A DNA stretch of 64,000 nucleotides, taken from Acanthamoeba castellanii str. Neff. Taxonomy: Eukaryota > Discosea > Longamoebia > Acanthamoebidae. Location: the NCBI RefSeq assembly GCF_000313135.1, contig NW_004457442.1, positions 1,933,859 to 1,997,858 on the forward strand. Direction: 5' to 3'. Numbering within the stretch: position 1 is the first letter of the stretch; every line of letters starts with the position of its first letter. The position numbers and the translations under genes are program-made. The notes under the pieces are model-generated. The model was not told where the DNA came from. It saw nothing but the letters and a program-made list of their open reading frames with translations, and did not search any database. Positions 34,337 through 45,606 of this stretch are shown piece by piece.

Positions 34337-35059
34337 GTAATGATGGAGGAATGTACCGCCATAAGTGCGAACGAGCACAAAGGGAGCGAATTCCTTGTGC
34401 ACGGAGGGTGTGCGCCATACGCGCACGTACTCGCCGTAGGTGACGGCAAAGTATTTGCCGTCGGGGCTGAACTTGAGGAAGCGCACCTGGCTCTTGAAGT
34501 TGAAGTGCGACAGCACCACGCCCTTGTGGAAGTTCACCAACAGTGCCCGGCCGTCTAAGGCGAACAGAAGGTGAGCATGGCGCTTGCTGCCCGGTGCTCA
34601 GCAAAAGTGAAAGGGGCTGCAGGCTTGATTGAGGAGCAAGGCCGCACCATCGTCTACGGTGATGAGGAGGCTGCCGTTCGGAGACAGTGCCATGTGCTTG
34701 ATGTTGGTGCGGTTTTCAAAGGGAAGGGTGTGCGAAGAGTTGCTGCAAAGTCGCGGCAGCGATGCGCGTAATGAATGTGAGATCGTGGTAAAATCGCGAA
34801 TTAAAAATTGGATAAAGATGGCATCAACGTACTTGACAAGATCGAAGACCGTCACGCGGTTGCCCACAGGGCTGAGCAGGGAATTGCCGTCAGGGGTGAA
34901 CAGCACATTGCCCTTTCTGTAGACGCTACCGCATAGATTGGAGAACTAGGGAGATGAACAATTAATTTACAGTAATTGCGGATTTTGAGAGAAATCGATC
35001 AAGTGCAACTCTCCATAGCAAGCCTCGTCCCCCGGTCGTGGTACCTTGTACGCGTACAT
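30685..35059 (-). CDS. PWP2: PWP2/UTP1, WD40 subunit of the small-subunit processome
   Basis: This many-exon gene has a tiny first exon (35059-35045, MYAYK) that joins FSNLCGSVYRKGN. Two WD40 propellers follow, with blades such as FTPDGNSLLSPVGNRVTVFD, HIDWSSDSKYFVSTSKD, GHFHDMNSIAYAPDASI and ALAFSPSQAKPLLASAS. An acidic insert (EDTDDEKEEVEVMEEEEA) sits between blades as in other PWP2 proteins. The C-terminal UTP domain (TSIEIRCKSLRFAPTGRGWA, TEGLLIYSLDDRLMFDPFDL, IEFHLLWMTHLFTYHG) is diagnostic. PWP2 is a nucleolar U3 snoRNP component needed for early 18S rRNA processing. The tail is acidic and ends KAAKRKCPF. Introns contain GT (34301-34334) and AT (about 31961-31982) repeats. Confidence 0.95.
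31961..31982. repeat. (AT)n repeat in PWP2 intron
   Basis: An alternating AT tract of about 11 units lies in an intron of the PWP2 gene. Confidence 0.85.
34301..34334. repeat. (GT)n microsatellite in PWP2 intron
   Basis: An alternating GT tract of about 16 units lies in a PWP2 intron. On the transcript strand it reads CA repeats. Confidence 0.9.
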
Positions 35060-35383
35060 GGCGTGGGCCGATGAGTTGCTTCCGTTGAAAGATGGGCCAC
35101 AACACAATCGCAATCTCCCGCTCCGTCTCCGTGGAAGGAAACCAGAAAAGAAATTCGGGTGGGCGCCAGCTACAGAGAAAAGCAACCAGAAAAGAGCTCC
35201 CTCTATGGCGAGAGAGACAAACAGTATCTGTATTGTATTCTCACCTCCTTCTCTTACATCGTCCGAGACGAGCCGCATCACCACCCTTCCGTTAAGACCC
35301 CGCTGGCATTCGCGCCTTGCTCTTTCCACACGCACACAGCGCTCGTCGGTGAAGACAGCAGCAGGCACGGGCCGAGAGGGTGC
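35060..35383. other. Upstream region of PWP2 and 3' flank of the four-TM gene
   Basis: Both neighbours are on the minus strand. I see no gene here. Confidence 0.4.
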
Positions 35384-35899
35384 CTAGTAGTCGTCAGAGC
35401 CGTTGCGGTCGACGATGAGAGCGAGGACGCTGTTGAGCAGCATGACAAGCCAGAGGAGCCAGTCGAAGAGCGAGAAGAAGAGGGTGGCGCTCCACGTGTA
35501 GGGCATCTCGCAGTGGCCGTAGTTGTCGTCGATCCACGACATGTCCCTGGCCAGCAGCGACCAGGGCACCACCCAGAAGGCGAACATGAAGAGGGAGAAG
35601 CCCGAGAGGAGGCCCGTACAGGCGTAGTGCTTGCCGGTCGAGTGCTCGGTGAACTGCAGCACAGCCCACAGCGCGATCGAGACGAGAGAGAAGAAGATGG
35701 AGAGGATGGTGACCGTTTCGCCCAGGCCCACCACTCGGTCGCTCACTCGGAAAGAGAACACCCCGAGACTGCCGCAGTTGCTGTCGGATCCGTTTCGGCT
35801 GCCGGCGTAGAGACCAACATTGGTCATCGATACGAGGGCAATCACCACCGCCACGAAGATTCCCATTGTGGAGTAGTTGACGAACTTGGTAAATCCCAT
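35384..35899 (-). CDS. Four-transmembrane-helix protein of unknown function
   Basis: A single exon of 171 residues. Hydrophobic segments lie at about 10-30 (STMGIFVAVVIALVSMTNVGL), 62-85 (VTILSIFFSLVSIALWAVLQF), 93-115 (TGLLSGFSLFMFAFWVVPWSL) and 138-162 (TLFFSLFDWLLWLVMLLNSVL). The first and last loops carry acidic residues, and DNYGHC lies in the loop before the last helix. The four-helix pattern with short loops resembles MARVEL-type or tetraspan vesicle proteins, but I cannot assign a family. The single exon is in contrast to its intron-rich neighbours. Confidence 0.8.
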   Translation of the reverse strand: MGFTKFVNYSTMGIFVAVVIALVSMTNVGLYAGSRNGSDSNCGSLGVFSFRVSDRVVGLGETVTILSIFFSLVSIALWAVLQFTEHSTGKHYACTGLLSGFSLFMFAFWVVPWSLLARDMSWIDDNYGHCEMPYTWSATLFFSLFDWLLWLVMLLNSVLALIVDRNGSDDY

Positions 35900-36370
35900 C
35901 TTGAGAGAGTGGAGGGAGGCTAGATGAAGAAGATGTTGTTGAAGGTTTTACTCCCTTGCTATGGTGAGCGCCAGGAGATAGCGAGTTGAGGTTGACGCTG
36001 GAGGCGAGGGGTGCGACGACTCCTTCTTCACCGACCTTATCAGTAGATCTTGCGAGTCAAGAGCCAAGAGGGGTGCGCAACGGCGAGACTTCCCGCGTCC
36101 CGGGACCCAAGTGTTGGTTGACGAAAGGGCATGGACACGCCACAACACCCTGAAATGCAAAAACCACCAGCTCAGGGAAAAGGGCAAAAAGGAAAATAGA
36201 AAAGAAATGATTACGACTTTTCGTGGCCGGAAAAATAGTGGCAGGGGAGTGTCAATAAATGAATTGAGCAACGGCCAACCAGCCACTGCGGTGGCCAGGG
36301 ACAAAGGACAACCACCCCACTCGCTCCCTTCTTTACATCTTCTTTACGCGCGTGAAGACACAAGCACAAC
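35900..36370. promoter_or_regulatory. Divergent promoter region (four-TM protein/ARPC2)
   Basis: About 470 bases separate two divergent start codons. The half near ARPC2 is A/T-rich (GAAAAGAAATGATT, AAAAATAG, CAATAAATGAATT), as expected for a strongly expressed cytoskeletal gene. No clear TATA position is chosen. Confidence 0.4.
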
Positions 36371-37597
36371 ATGATTCTTCTTGAGACTGGAAGCCGCATC
36401 CTCGAGGAGGTGATCCGCCAGAGGGTCCAAAGGTACATTTCCTCGATCCTGCCTTCGCTCTTGGGTCGCCATTCAGCCCTCGTTCACTGCGCATCGCTCG
36501 TGGAGTGCTTTTTTTTTAAAAAAAAAGTGCGATAATCGGTTCATTATTAATCCTTGTTTCGTTTTCGCACTTGGATCTGCAGCGACAAGAGGGAGGCTGT
36601 TGATATCACGCTGGCCGACTTCGATGGTGTGCAGTACCACATTGCCACCAATGCCACCCAGAGGAACCTCGTGACCGTGTCCATTTCGTGGCCCTGCATC
36701 AGCCAGATGAAGCAGTTCGGCACCGACGCCAAGGTCCAGTCCTTCTACGGTCCCCTTGTCACCTCCGCCGAGACTGGTTACGACTACACCCTCCAGTTCG
36801 ACCTTGATAACCTCGCCGACAAGGGTACGCTCTACATTGGCCTCCAATTTGCTCTTCCCCCCTGGAAGCATTTCAATTAAATTCATTAATTCTTTTGTAA
36901 AAACAGACTCTCTGCCTGGCAAGATCGCCCTTTTCAAGCGCACCGTGGTGGCTGCCCCCCTCGAGGCTGTGTTCGACGGCAAGCCTGGTCTGCCCCCTGT
37001 GATCACCATCAACTACCGCACCAACGAGGCCGTCTACCTGAAGAGGGAGGGCAACAACGTCGCTGTGATCTTCTCGATCAACTTCAAGGACAAGGACGAC
37101 ATTGTCATCGGCAAGGTGTTCCTCCAGGAGCTCGAGGCTGCCCGCAAGACCATCAACAACGCCCCCGCCGTCACCTTCTCGCAGAGGGAGAGGCCGCTCG
37201 AGCTCAAGAGCGTCCAGAACGTCTACGAGGGCGAGGACCAGGGCTTCGTCACCTTCTGTACGCCCCCCTCCTCTCCTGTCGTTACCGTTTATGGGCACGC
37301 ACACGCAGCACGCGCGTTCTCTTGGCTCACGCGCCCTTGGTCGCACACGCGCGTGCTGTGGTACCTACAGTGCTGTTCGGCCCGCACACCCACGAGTCGA
37401 GGAGGGGCAAGACCATCGACACCATCCACCTCTTCCGTAACTACCTGCACTACCACATCAAGTGCTCGAAGGCCTTCCTGCACACCCGCATGAGGCTGCG
37501 CGTCGAGGAGCTCCTCCAGGTGCTCAACCGCGCCAAGATCAAGAACGCGAACAAGGAGATGAAGACCATGTCCGGCAGGACCTTCAAGAGGGCCTAA
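36371..37597 (+). CDS. ARPC2: Arp2/3 complex subunit 2 (p34-Arc)
   Basis: Four exons start at ATG 36371 ([20 protein letters not shown]) and end at 37597; the others begin near 36582, 36907 and 37370. ARPC2 pairs with ARPC4 to form the core of the Arp2/3 complex, which nucleates branched actin. Family hallmarks are [71 protein letters not shown] and the C-terminal helix [10 protein letters not shown]. Predicted length is close to 300 residues, normal for the family. The first intron holds a perfect T9A9 palindrome. Confidence 0.97.
36509..36526. repeat. T9A9 palindrome in ARPC2 intron 1
   Basis: Nine T followed by nine A, with GC at the left and GTGC at the right, lies between donor and acceptor of the first ARPC2 intron. 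A very similar T7A9 block lies in the last thiolase intron at 54322-54337. Confidence 0.9.
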
Positions 37598-37836
37598 ATC
37601 CTCATCAGCGTCTTCCGATCTGCTGTACAACTCTGTAAAAGCGAGAAGTAAAACCATCTTTCCGCTCGATCTTCGCCTCACGTTATGAAAAATGGCGAAA
37701 GATTGTTATTTTGAAGAAGGACCTGGTCCTCACATCGCGAATGTTGTTTACAAAGGGCGACAAGCCCCCGTCGATCGTGTGCCACATGGGGGCATGGATC
37801 GGCGACAAAAAGGGAAGTCGAAGGATTTGCAATCAC

Positions 37837-38450
37837 TCAGCAATAGTTGAGCCTGAACAAGTCGTTCAACACGAAGAAGCCGCCCTGCTGGCCCTGGATG
37901 GGCATGAGGCTGAACACCTGGCTGAACTTGAGCGGCTGGTTCGAGTTGTCGATCTGTTGTTGGAAGTTGGGCACGATGATGAGCTCAACGGCCGCCTAAT
38001 TTCAAAAGAAAAAGAAAAAAACAACAGTTTTTCAGAGGAGGGGTTGACGCACAGCGAGATTGCCGCACACGAAGACAAGGATGCCGCCGCCAGCAGTCGG
38101 CTGGGCGTCGATTGTGGTGATGGCGTGCTTGATCTGCTGCATGGGGAGGTTCTAGAAAGAGCAGATGTCTTAGTAGGGAAGAAATGGCGCCATCGGGGCT
38201 ACACGTTGTCAGATGTTGCAGGTACCAGAAGCTTGTTCACAATGTTGTTCTTGCCCTGGATCTTGTCGTTCTCGAACGTCAACATGGAATGATCTTGCTG
38301 TACATGTAAGAAACCAAATTAATCGACGATACATCGAAATTCATGCTGCGACGGACTTACGTAAAGGCTGGCCAGATTTTTGCGGTCAGTGTCGAAGATG
38401 TTGTAGTAGTGGTTGGCGAAGGCCTTGGCGATCTCCTCGGGGTTCGACAT
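37837..38450 (-). CDS. NTF2: Nuclear transport factor 2
   Basis: Four exons start at ATG 38450 (MSNPEEIAKAFANHYYNIFD). The protein has TDRKNLASLY, DHSMLTFENDKIQG, NLPMQQIKHAITTIDAQPT, GGGILVFVCGNLA and the C-terminal FFVLNDLFRLNYC. It is about 125 residues, the normal size. NTF2 dimers carry Ran-GDP from cytosol to nucleus through FxFG nucleoporins. It converges with ARPC2 and diverges from the CBS-domain gene. Confidence 0.96.
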
Positions 38451-38911
38451 GTTTGTTAATGTGTTGTTGATGCTGCGCAGATGGCTTCGGTGCTGTGGGC
38501 AAAGGACAAGCAAACAAATACTGGCTTTTCGCGCCCAAAATTTTGTTTTCTGGCGGGTTCACTGGAAATTCGAAATTTCGCAGCCACGCTGCATCTTCGT
38601 GAATCTTCTCGTACGCGTCTGTCGATGGCCAACATGCACACACACCCATCCTATCGAAGGCGCGACTCATTCCGCTCTGCGGGTGAGAGCAAACAAACTG
38701 GCTGAGTGCCCTCTTGGTGTGTAGCTTCTGCAACACTGAGATAGCACGGCTTCGATTCCCACCAGTACAGCAGCAAGCCCAGGAAAAGCGGACGAAAGGC
38801 AGAGGGCGTTGATGGTGCCTGTCACAGTGCTCGCCACAGCAAGACTTGAGAGATACGCCATTAGCACCCACCCGAACCAGGACCAACAGAAGCAAAGAGA
38901 GAAAGGAGGTC
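38451..38911. promoter_or_regulatory. Divergent promoter region (NTF2/CBS protein)
   Basis: About 460 bases separate two divergent start codons. No gene or clear core promoter element is seen in it. Confidence 0.35.
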
Positions 38912-40023
38912 ATGGCCACGAAACAAGCGCAGGGCGTGATGAAGAAGGAAGAAGACAAGAAGGAGGCACATTCAGGAACGACGGCAACGAGGGAGCAACA
39001 GTGGCGAGGGCTCTTGGCCGATACGACGGTGGGGCAGTTTCTGCAGGCCAGGGACTCCTCGGGCGCCAAGAAGGCGCCGCAGGGCAGCAACACGAACGAA
39101 CCGTCCTTTTCCTCGTCGCTGCCCTCCTCGCGTCACGTCGTCACCCTCTCCTCCACCGCCACCGTCGCCCACGCCCTACAGGTTTGCTCCCCTCCCCCTC
39201 TCTACACCAACAGTTTCATCTTTTGCTCTCGTTGCTCACCTATGTGAACGTCAAGACCCTGGCCCAGCATCGCATCCTCTCCGCTCCCGTGATGGACGCC
39301 ACAACCCTCCACTTCATGTACTTGTTCAACCTCCCCCTCCCCCCCTCTAGTTTTACTTCACTCCTTTGACCGATTGGCGCGTTCATGTTGGGGGGTGTAG
39401 CGGGTTGGTGGACGTGCTGGACATTGCCGGGTTCCTGCTGCACGACGTGGCCAAGGACGAGGCCGACCTCAACCTGATCATGTTCACCGGCCTGCCGTCC
39501 CTCAACCACCCCATCTCCAATGCCATCAGTACCTACTACTACCACTGCCCCGTCGCCGCTTCCTCCTCTCATGGTCCTTACCCCCCCCCCCAGTCTAACC
39601 ACCCACCGCTCGGTCCCTGCCAGACTTCTCGTTGCTCGACCGGCCCGTGCCGATCAAAGAAAACGACAGCCTGCTCAGCGTGGTCCGGACCATGTGCAAT
39701 CCCAAGGTTTGCCCCGACGACGGGTCCCGACTGTTCTTCTTGCTATGCTGTTTGCTGATTGGGTGAGCTGCGCTGGCATCAGGGGAGTATCAAAGTGCAC
39801 CGGCTGCCCGTGTTCGATGACGAGGGCAACATCGTCAATGTCATCTCCCAGTCGGGTACTGCCCACGCCTCACCCCCCGAGCGTTGAAGCTCTCCCATCC
39901 AATCATAAACCAACGCGCAAACGCAGACGTGATTGCGTGGTACGCGAAGAACATGGACAAGCTGCCCGAGCTCTGCCAGCGAACCGTAAGCGACGTACGG
40001 CCCCGCGTACCAACTTTCTCCCG

Positions 40024-40054
<31 letters not shown>

Positions 40055-41097
40055 GCATTCATTATCATTTCGTGGTGAGCACACAGCTCGAGTTGGCGCA
40101 CGCGGTGATCTCGGTGAGGAACACGGCCAGATTCGCCGATGCCCTGTCCATCCTCTTCGAGAACCGGGTGAGCGGAGTGGCCGTACTCGCGCAGAGCAAG
40201 CTGGTTGGCAACATCTCGGCCTCCGACCTTCGGGTGCGTTCGCCCACCCATAACTCGATCGAGTGCGGTTTGATCGACTCAATCGTTGCTTGTCGTGTGC
40301 GTGCGTGCCACGCTGCTGCAGGGATTTGGCGGGACCGACTTCGACATCTCCATGTTCAACCGCCCAGTCCAGCAGATGCTCGACAAGATCAGCGCTGTAC
40401 GTCGAGTACCGCTTTGCCCAGTCGACTGACCAAAGTCCAGCCTCCGCGTTAACCGCACGCTTGGGTATCACCGCACCGCACACACAACACACAGAAAGAC
40501 GGACCCAAGGCGCCCGTGAGCTGCACCCTCGACTCCACGCTGCAGCAGGCCATATCTCTGGTAGCGACCAACAGGACGCATCGGGTGCGCACACAGCAGC
40601 CCATCTTCGGCTTTCGCGCAGTTGGCTCATCGCACACGCATCACTCACACTTACACGGTTGGCTCTTGCAGGTGTACGTGGTGGACGAAGAGAACAGAGC
40701 TATAGGAGTTATAACACTGAGCGACGTGCTGCGGGCGCTGCTGCCGCCCAAGTCACCAGACGACCGACCGACCCAGGCGGAGCTCGCTGCGGCAGCCACC
40801 GGCGGGGCCATCGGGGACTTGGCCACTCAGGCCCACCAGCAGCCGCCCAAGCCCGTCTTCACCAGTCGACGAGGGAGCACCGGCGCCTCGCCCACAGCAT
40901 CACCCACGGCGCGCCGGACGCGGGGAGTGGAGGCCAACAACCGGAAGAGGAAAGGATCGATACCGTCCCTGCAGCTGATCGACGAAGACGACGGCGAGGT
41001 GCTGACCACAGAGCCCGTCGTCACACCAGCGCAGGCGGCGTCCGGCGACGCAGCCGCCGAGCTGCACGAGGACAAGAAGCGAAGGGTGGAGGAATGA
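38912..41097 (+). CDS. Four-CBS-domain protein (AMPK-gamma/SNF4-like layout)
   Basis: About ten exons start at ATG 38912 (MATKQAQGVMKKEEDKKEA). Four CBS units can be read: HVVTLSSTATVAHALQ ... LAQHRILSAPVMD; RPVPIKENDSLLSVVRTM ... KVHRLPVFDDEGNIVNVI; LAHAVISVRNTARFADAL ... RVSGVAVL; and SCTLDSTLQQAISLV ... RVYVVDEENRAIGVITLSD. Two Bateman pairs of this kind bind adenine nucleotides in AMPK gamma subunits and SNF4-like proteins. The C-terminal 120 residues are low-complexity with basic patches (NNRKRKGS, DKKRRVEE), possibly nuclear. A regulatory energy-sensing role is inferred. One intron holds a CAT repeat. Confidence 0.85.
40024..40054. repeat. (CAT)n repeat in CBS-gene intron
   Basis: About ten CAT/ATC units lie in an intron of the four-CBS gene. 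Confidence 0.9.
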
Positions 41098-41212
41098 TGA
41101 TATTGTTTCTTTCTTCTATTGTTACACTTCACACAAAGCTCAAGCTAGAGAGACTGAAAAAGAGAGGGAAAAAAGTGGCGCAAAGGTGGACAGTCAAGCC
41201 CGAGCGCGGAGC

Positions 41213-44200
41213 TTACTTGGCCTTGACGCTGACGAGCTGGGTGTAGGCCTTCTTGAGCACCTTCCGCGACTTCTTGCTGCCCCGCACGTTCATCAGCATC
41301 GGGCGCAGATACTGCAAAGGCGTGGAGCGAAATCGCGGTAACAGGGAACGGGGAGTAAGTGGGACGATCAGTGGGGACGTCCATGTGTACACATTGACGT
41401 CCATGAAGGGCGTGCAATGGCGAAGGGTACCTTGAGGGAGGTCATCTCGAGGTCAAAAACGTATTCGATCGCCCACTCGAAGGTGAACGGGCCGTATTTC
41501 TCCTGTACTCCATCATACACCGATCACTAGTGAGCGTGGCTGTGCGTGTCGTTTTCGTTCTTTTCGCTTTCTCGAAGGCGCTGCTGTTGCGTGGCTGGCC
41601 GGTGTCGTGTCGTGTCGTGAGGGGGGGGGCGAATGGTGCACCTCGCTATCGGGTGTGGCGGTCTCCTTTTTGGTGTGCACGATGGTCACCTCCTCGTTGT
41701 CGACGGCGATGGCGATGGACCACGAGTTGCGCACGGAGTTGAAGTCCAGCGGGGCCATGCACGCCTTCAACTTCGTGATGCACGGCGCCACGATGCTAGC
41801 CACCCACCCCAATCGAACGGCGTCAGCACGTGTACAACGCACCTCACAACACACACGCAACACACACACACACACACCACACACTTATATGCAACACGAA
41901 CCTCTGGCTGGTGACCTTGAGGATGCGCATCAGCGGCGTGTGCTCGCCGATCACCTCATCAAAGAACACCTTCAGACCTGTCGTGCGCGTCATGAGTACA
42001 GGCAGAGGACGGCACTGAAAACGGGGGAGAATGGGGTACCGGTGGGGTCGCTGAGGTCGTCGTCGGTCTTGAAGTATTCGCCCCGCTTGAAATTGGTCTG
42101 GATGTTCTCCGAGAGCGTGGTGTCGTCGAGGGCCATCGCCAGCGTCACCAGCACCGTGTACGTCGCCTCCGTCTGTCGAGCCACAAGTCCCCCCCCCCAA
42201 CCAATAATTCTTCAGTGACGCGCCGCACACGCACACGCACACGCCGCACGCACGCACGCACGCACCTTGGGCATTTCGGCGTTGTCAAAGGGTCCGCAGA
42301 GGATCTCACCGGCTGGCCGCTCGATTTGGTACTTGCGCACCAACCGCGCGAAATCTGGTGTGCAGAGAGAAAGAGAGACATCACGGGTTGTGTTAACAAG
42401 GTGTGTCGTGTCGTGCCGTGTGTGTCGTGCGACGAACCGCGATGGCACACGAAAGAAGAGAGGGGCTTGTGGAAGATGTCCTCCGATTCCTTCCACAGCG
42501 TGGATCCGTTCTCGGGGCTGCAAGCGCGACACACCGACCGTGAGTGGTGCGTGGTGAGTGGTGAGTGGTGCGGCGACGATGACGGTGGCGTACGTCTGGA
42601 GACCGATCATGCGCTTGAGCCGCTGTTCGCGTTCCTGCTTGTGCAGTTCGTGGTCGCGCAGCAGGCGGCCCACGAAGAGGTACTTCTCCACCTCGTCCAG
42701 CGGCTCTTCCTCCGAACATATCGCGTATAACTCCTATCAATGGCCGTGTGTCGTGTGTTGTGTGCCGTGGTGCGTATGCGTGTGCGTGTGCGTGTGCGTG
42801 TGCGTGTCCATCAGTTTCGGAGGCAGAGATGGATTTCGATGGAAACGGGAGGGCGGCAGCGTACGTCGAAGAACTCCTCGGGGTCGATGGGCACGGCCCC
42901 ATCCCTGTCCGGGGTGCTTTTCTTGGACTTGGGACTCAGCGGTGCCTTGGGCGCCGACTTGGACGAATTGAGCTGTCGTCGTATTGTCGTGTGTCGCGTC
43001 GTGTCGTGTGCCATGTGTGTCGTGCCGTGAGAAAACTAATCAGTGCGGGACGATGGGGCGCCGGAGATGATGTACCAGGCGTGCTGCCTTGCCCTCGTGT
43101 GGTTCGTCGGCCTCCTCGTCCTGCTCGCCTTCACCCTCGCCGACCGCTTCCTTCTCCTCCTCCTCCTCCGCCTTCTCTTCCTCCTCTCCGTCCTTCTTCT
43201 TGTCGCTCTTCGCTTTCGTCTTCGCTTTCGCTTTCTCTTTCTCCTCCCTGTCCTCCTTGAGGCCCGCGCGGATGGCCTTCCGGTCCATGTCGGGCATCGA
43301 GTTGGCGTACTTCTTTGTAAACTTGCTACGCCGCCCCGCAGCCGCCAAGACCTTGGCCGACGCGGCCTTCTCCGTCGGCTCGCCGCCATCCGTGTCCGCC
43401 GCCGCTGCCGCCACCTTAACCGCCTCATCGCTGCCGTGGGCCGCCGGCCCGAGGTCGCTCATGACCAGGTGGAGCCCACCGGAGCGGCCCTTGCCTGCGA
43501 CCGGGCCGCCCTCTTTGACGCGTCGTCGGCGGGCCTCGCGGGCCTCCTTGAGGAGGCGCTCGTGGGCCTTCTTGACGGCCTGGTAGTCCTTGGGGTTGAG
43601 GTGCTTGATCTTCTTCAGGGCCTCCTCGCGGCTGCGCTTGATCCGTCGCTGCTCTGCCAGCTTGCTGAAGTAGCTCGTCGTCATGTGCGCACGATACCTT
43701 CATCGTTCCCCCCCCCAACCCAAATACAACGATGAGTGTCGTTGGTCGTGTCGTTGGACGTGTCGCGTGTATGTGGGTACCCGTTGGGATCGCTGGACAC
43801 GTTGGCATACTTCTGGGTCATCATCTCCTTGTACCGGGCCTGCGGAGACCCAGGGCCGGCTGCCCAATGCATCCCGCACACATACACACATACACACCCG
43901 GTCAGCAGCCATCACAATTACTCGACGGCGACTGAGTCTAGTGGCGCGTACCATAGTCGTCGGCCGCTGCCGGGTCTTCGCTGTCGTCATCGTCGACCGC
44001 CAGGGCCTCGTCTTCGTGGCCAGACGACCGCCGGCCCTCAAGAGGCAGAGCCGAGACCGGCGCCGGGCCGTGGTCCCTGGGCGCCGCGGCGGAAGCACCA
44101 CCGGCCGTGGCCGTGGCCGAGGCCGAGGTGGTCGACAGGTCCTCAACACCACCGCCGCTGTTGTGGGCGTCCTTGGTTTCCTTGAGCTTCTCCTTGGCTG

Positions 44201-45134
44201 CCGCCTTCTTGTCGAGCTTCTCCTTCTTCCTCTTCTCCTTCTCCTCCCGCTTCCGTTCTTTCTCCTTGAGCTTCTCCTTCTCCCGCCGCTCGCGCTCCTC
44301 GCGCTCCTTCTCCTCACGCTCCTTGCGCTCCTTCTCCTTCTTCTCCCGCATCAGCTCCTTCTCCTTCTTGCGCTCGCGCTCGCGCTCCTCGCGCTCCTTC
44401 TCCTTCTGGGCCTTGAGCGAGAGCTCCCGCTCCTTGTTGGTGCTTCCGCCCTTGGCCGCATTCCCGCTCTCGACCTTCTTCGCGCCTTCGCTCTTTAGGC
44501 CGCTCCCGCTCCCTTCGTTCTCCTCCCCGTCGGAGCTATCGTCTTCGTCCTTTGCTCTGGTGGCGTTCGCTTTCGTTCTTTTGGCCTTTTTCCCGCTGCC
44601 GCCGTGCTCCTCGTCTTCCGCCTCCTCCTCGTCGTCGCTTTCGTTCTTTTCCGCCGCTGCAATCGCGTCTCGTCGGATCGTGTTGCCCTCGGCCGCCACC
44701 ATGTCGTACAGCGAGACCGTGCCTCTTCGTTTCCGCTCGGTCGCGGCCGTCGTCCGCTGCTCCTCCGCCGGCACCACCACCTCCTCTTCCACCCGACCAT
44801 CGTCCTCCTCCTCGTCGTCTTCGCTCACATCGCCCACATCTCCGCCCTTTTGTACATTCTCCTCCTCCTCCTCCTCCCGTGCCTTGTTGTGAAGCTTCTT
44901 CTTCTTCTTGTCCTTCTTCGTCTCGAGCTGCTGCTCCCCGCCTTCGTTGTTCTGGTGATGGCGGTGGTCCTGCTCGCCGTCGTCGTCGTCGTTGTCGTCG
45001 ACGTTGAGGTCGGCATCGTGCTTGGCTTCCTTGCGCTTCTCCTTGTTGTGGTGCGGGTGGTGCTTCTTGGGCGTGTGGTCGTCCGCCTGCGCCGGTGGCA
45101 CGGCCACCGCTCCCACCATCTCCGAGTCACCCAT
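41213..45134 (-). CDS. Large charged coiled-coil protein with a conserved-looking C-terminal domain, not recognised
   Basis: The start is ATG 45134. A long first exon (to about 43949) encodes acidic blocks and a run of K/E/R coiled coil of over 100 residues (EKEREERERERKKEKEL and similar). Later exons, joined in consistent phase, encode SKLAEQRRIKRSREEALKKI, LDEVEKYLFVGRLLRDHELH, LWKESEDIFHKPLSSFV, RLVRKYQIERPAGEILCGPF, DPTGLKVFFDEVIGEHTPLM and LDFNSVRNSWSIAIAVDNEE. It ends near YLRPMLMNVRGSKKSRKVLK. The first half is low-complexity; the second half looks like one or two folded domains. I do not recognise the family. The acceptor before SKLAEQRR has a weak pyrimidine tract, so a break into two genes near 43680 cannot be excluded. 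Confidence 0.7.
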
Positions 45135-45606
45135 CACCAGCGCAGTCCTGCACGCGGGTCCGGTCGGTCAGTCGGTCAGCCGAGCTGAGCGTTTTGGCTC
45201 CGAGCAAGGAGAGGCTCAATACACCGGATGGGGGAAATACTCACATAACATACAACCAATAATCATCATCAAATCACCCGGCGTGCGGGCGCAGATTTGT
45301 TTTTAATATGAGGGGGGCGGCTTGATAAAAATAAACAAAATAAAACAAAATCAAAGAAGAACACCAACAAAATGATGGTGCGGGCTTGCCTTACCGGCTC
45401 GCAGTGGGGTATAGAAAATTGTGGCAGGCGGCTCTGTCTAGCGATCGAAAATGCTTGGCCTTGTGCTTCTTCAAACCATTAATTATTATCGAAATTAAAA
45501 AAAAGTAGGCGAACACAGAAGCTCGTCCAGTTGGTTGTTTGCACACAAATTAATTCGCCATTTGTGTCGACAATCAGAACCAAAGAAGGCGATTTCCCAG
45601 TGTTCG
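45135..45606. other. A/T-rich intergenic region
   Basis: About 470 bases between two minus-strand genes. It has A-rich runs (AATAAACAAAATAAAACAAAATC, ATTAATTATTATCG) and no coding signal. The end near 45600 is the 3' flank of the IFRD-like gene, and the side near 45135 the promoter of the charged-protein gene. Confidence 0.4.

Noticed and set aside
38735..38765. GCTTCGATTCC, like a tRNA T-loop
   Set aside because: The flanking bases do not form the five-pair T stem and no acceptor stem is present.
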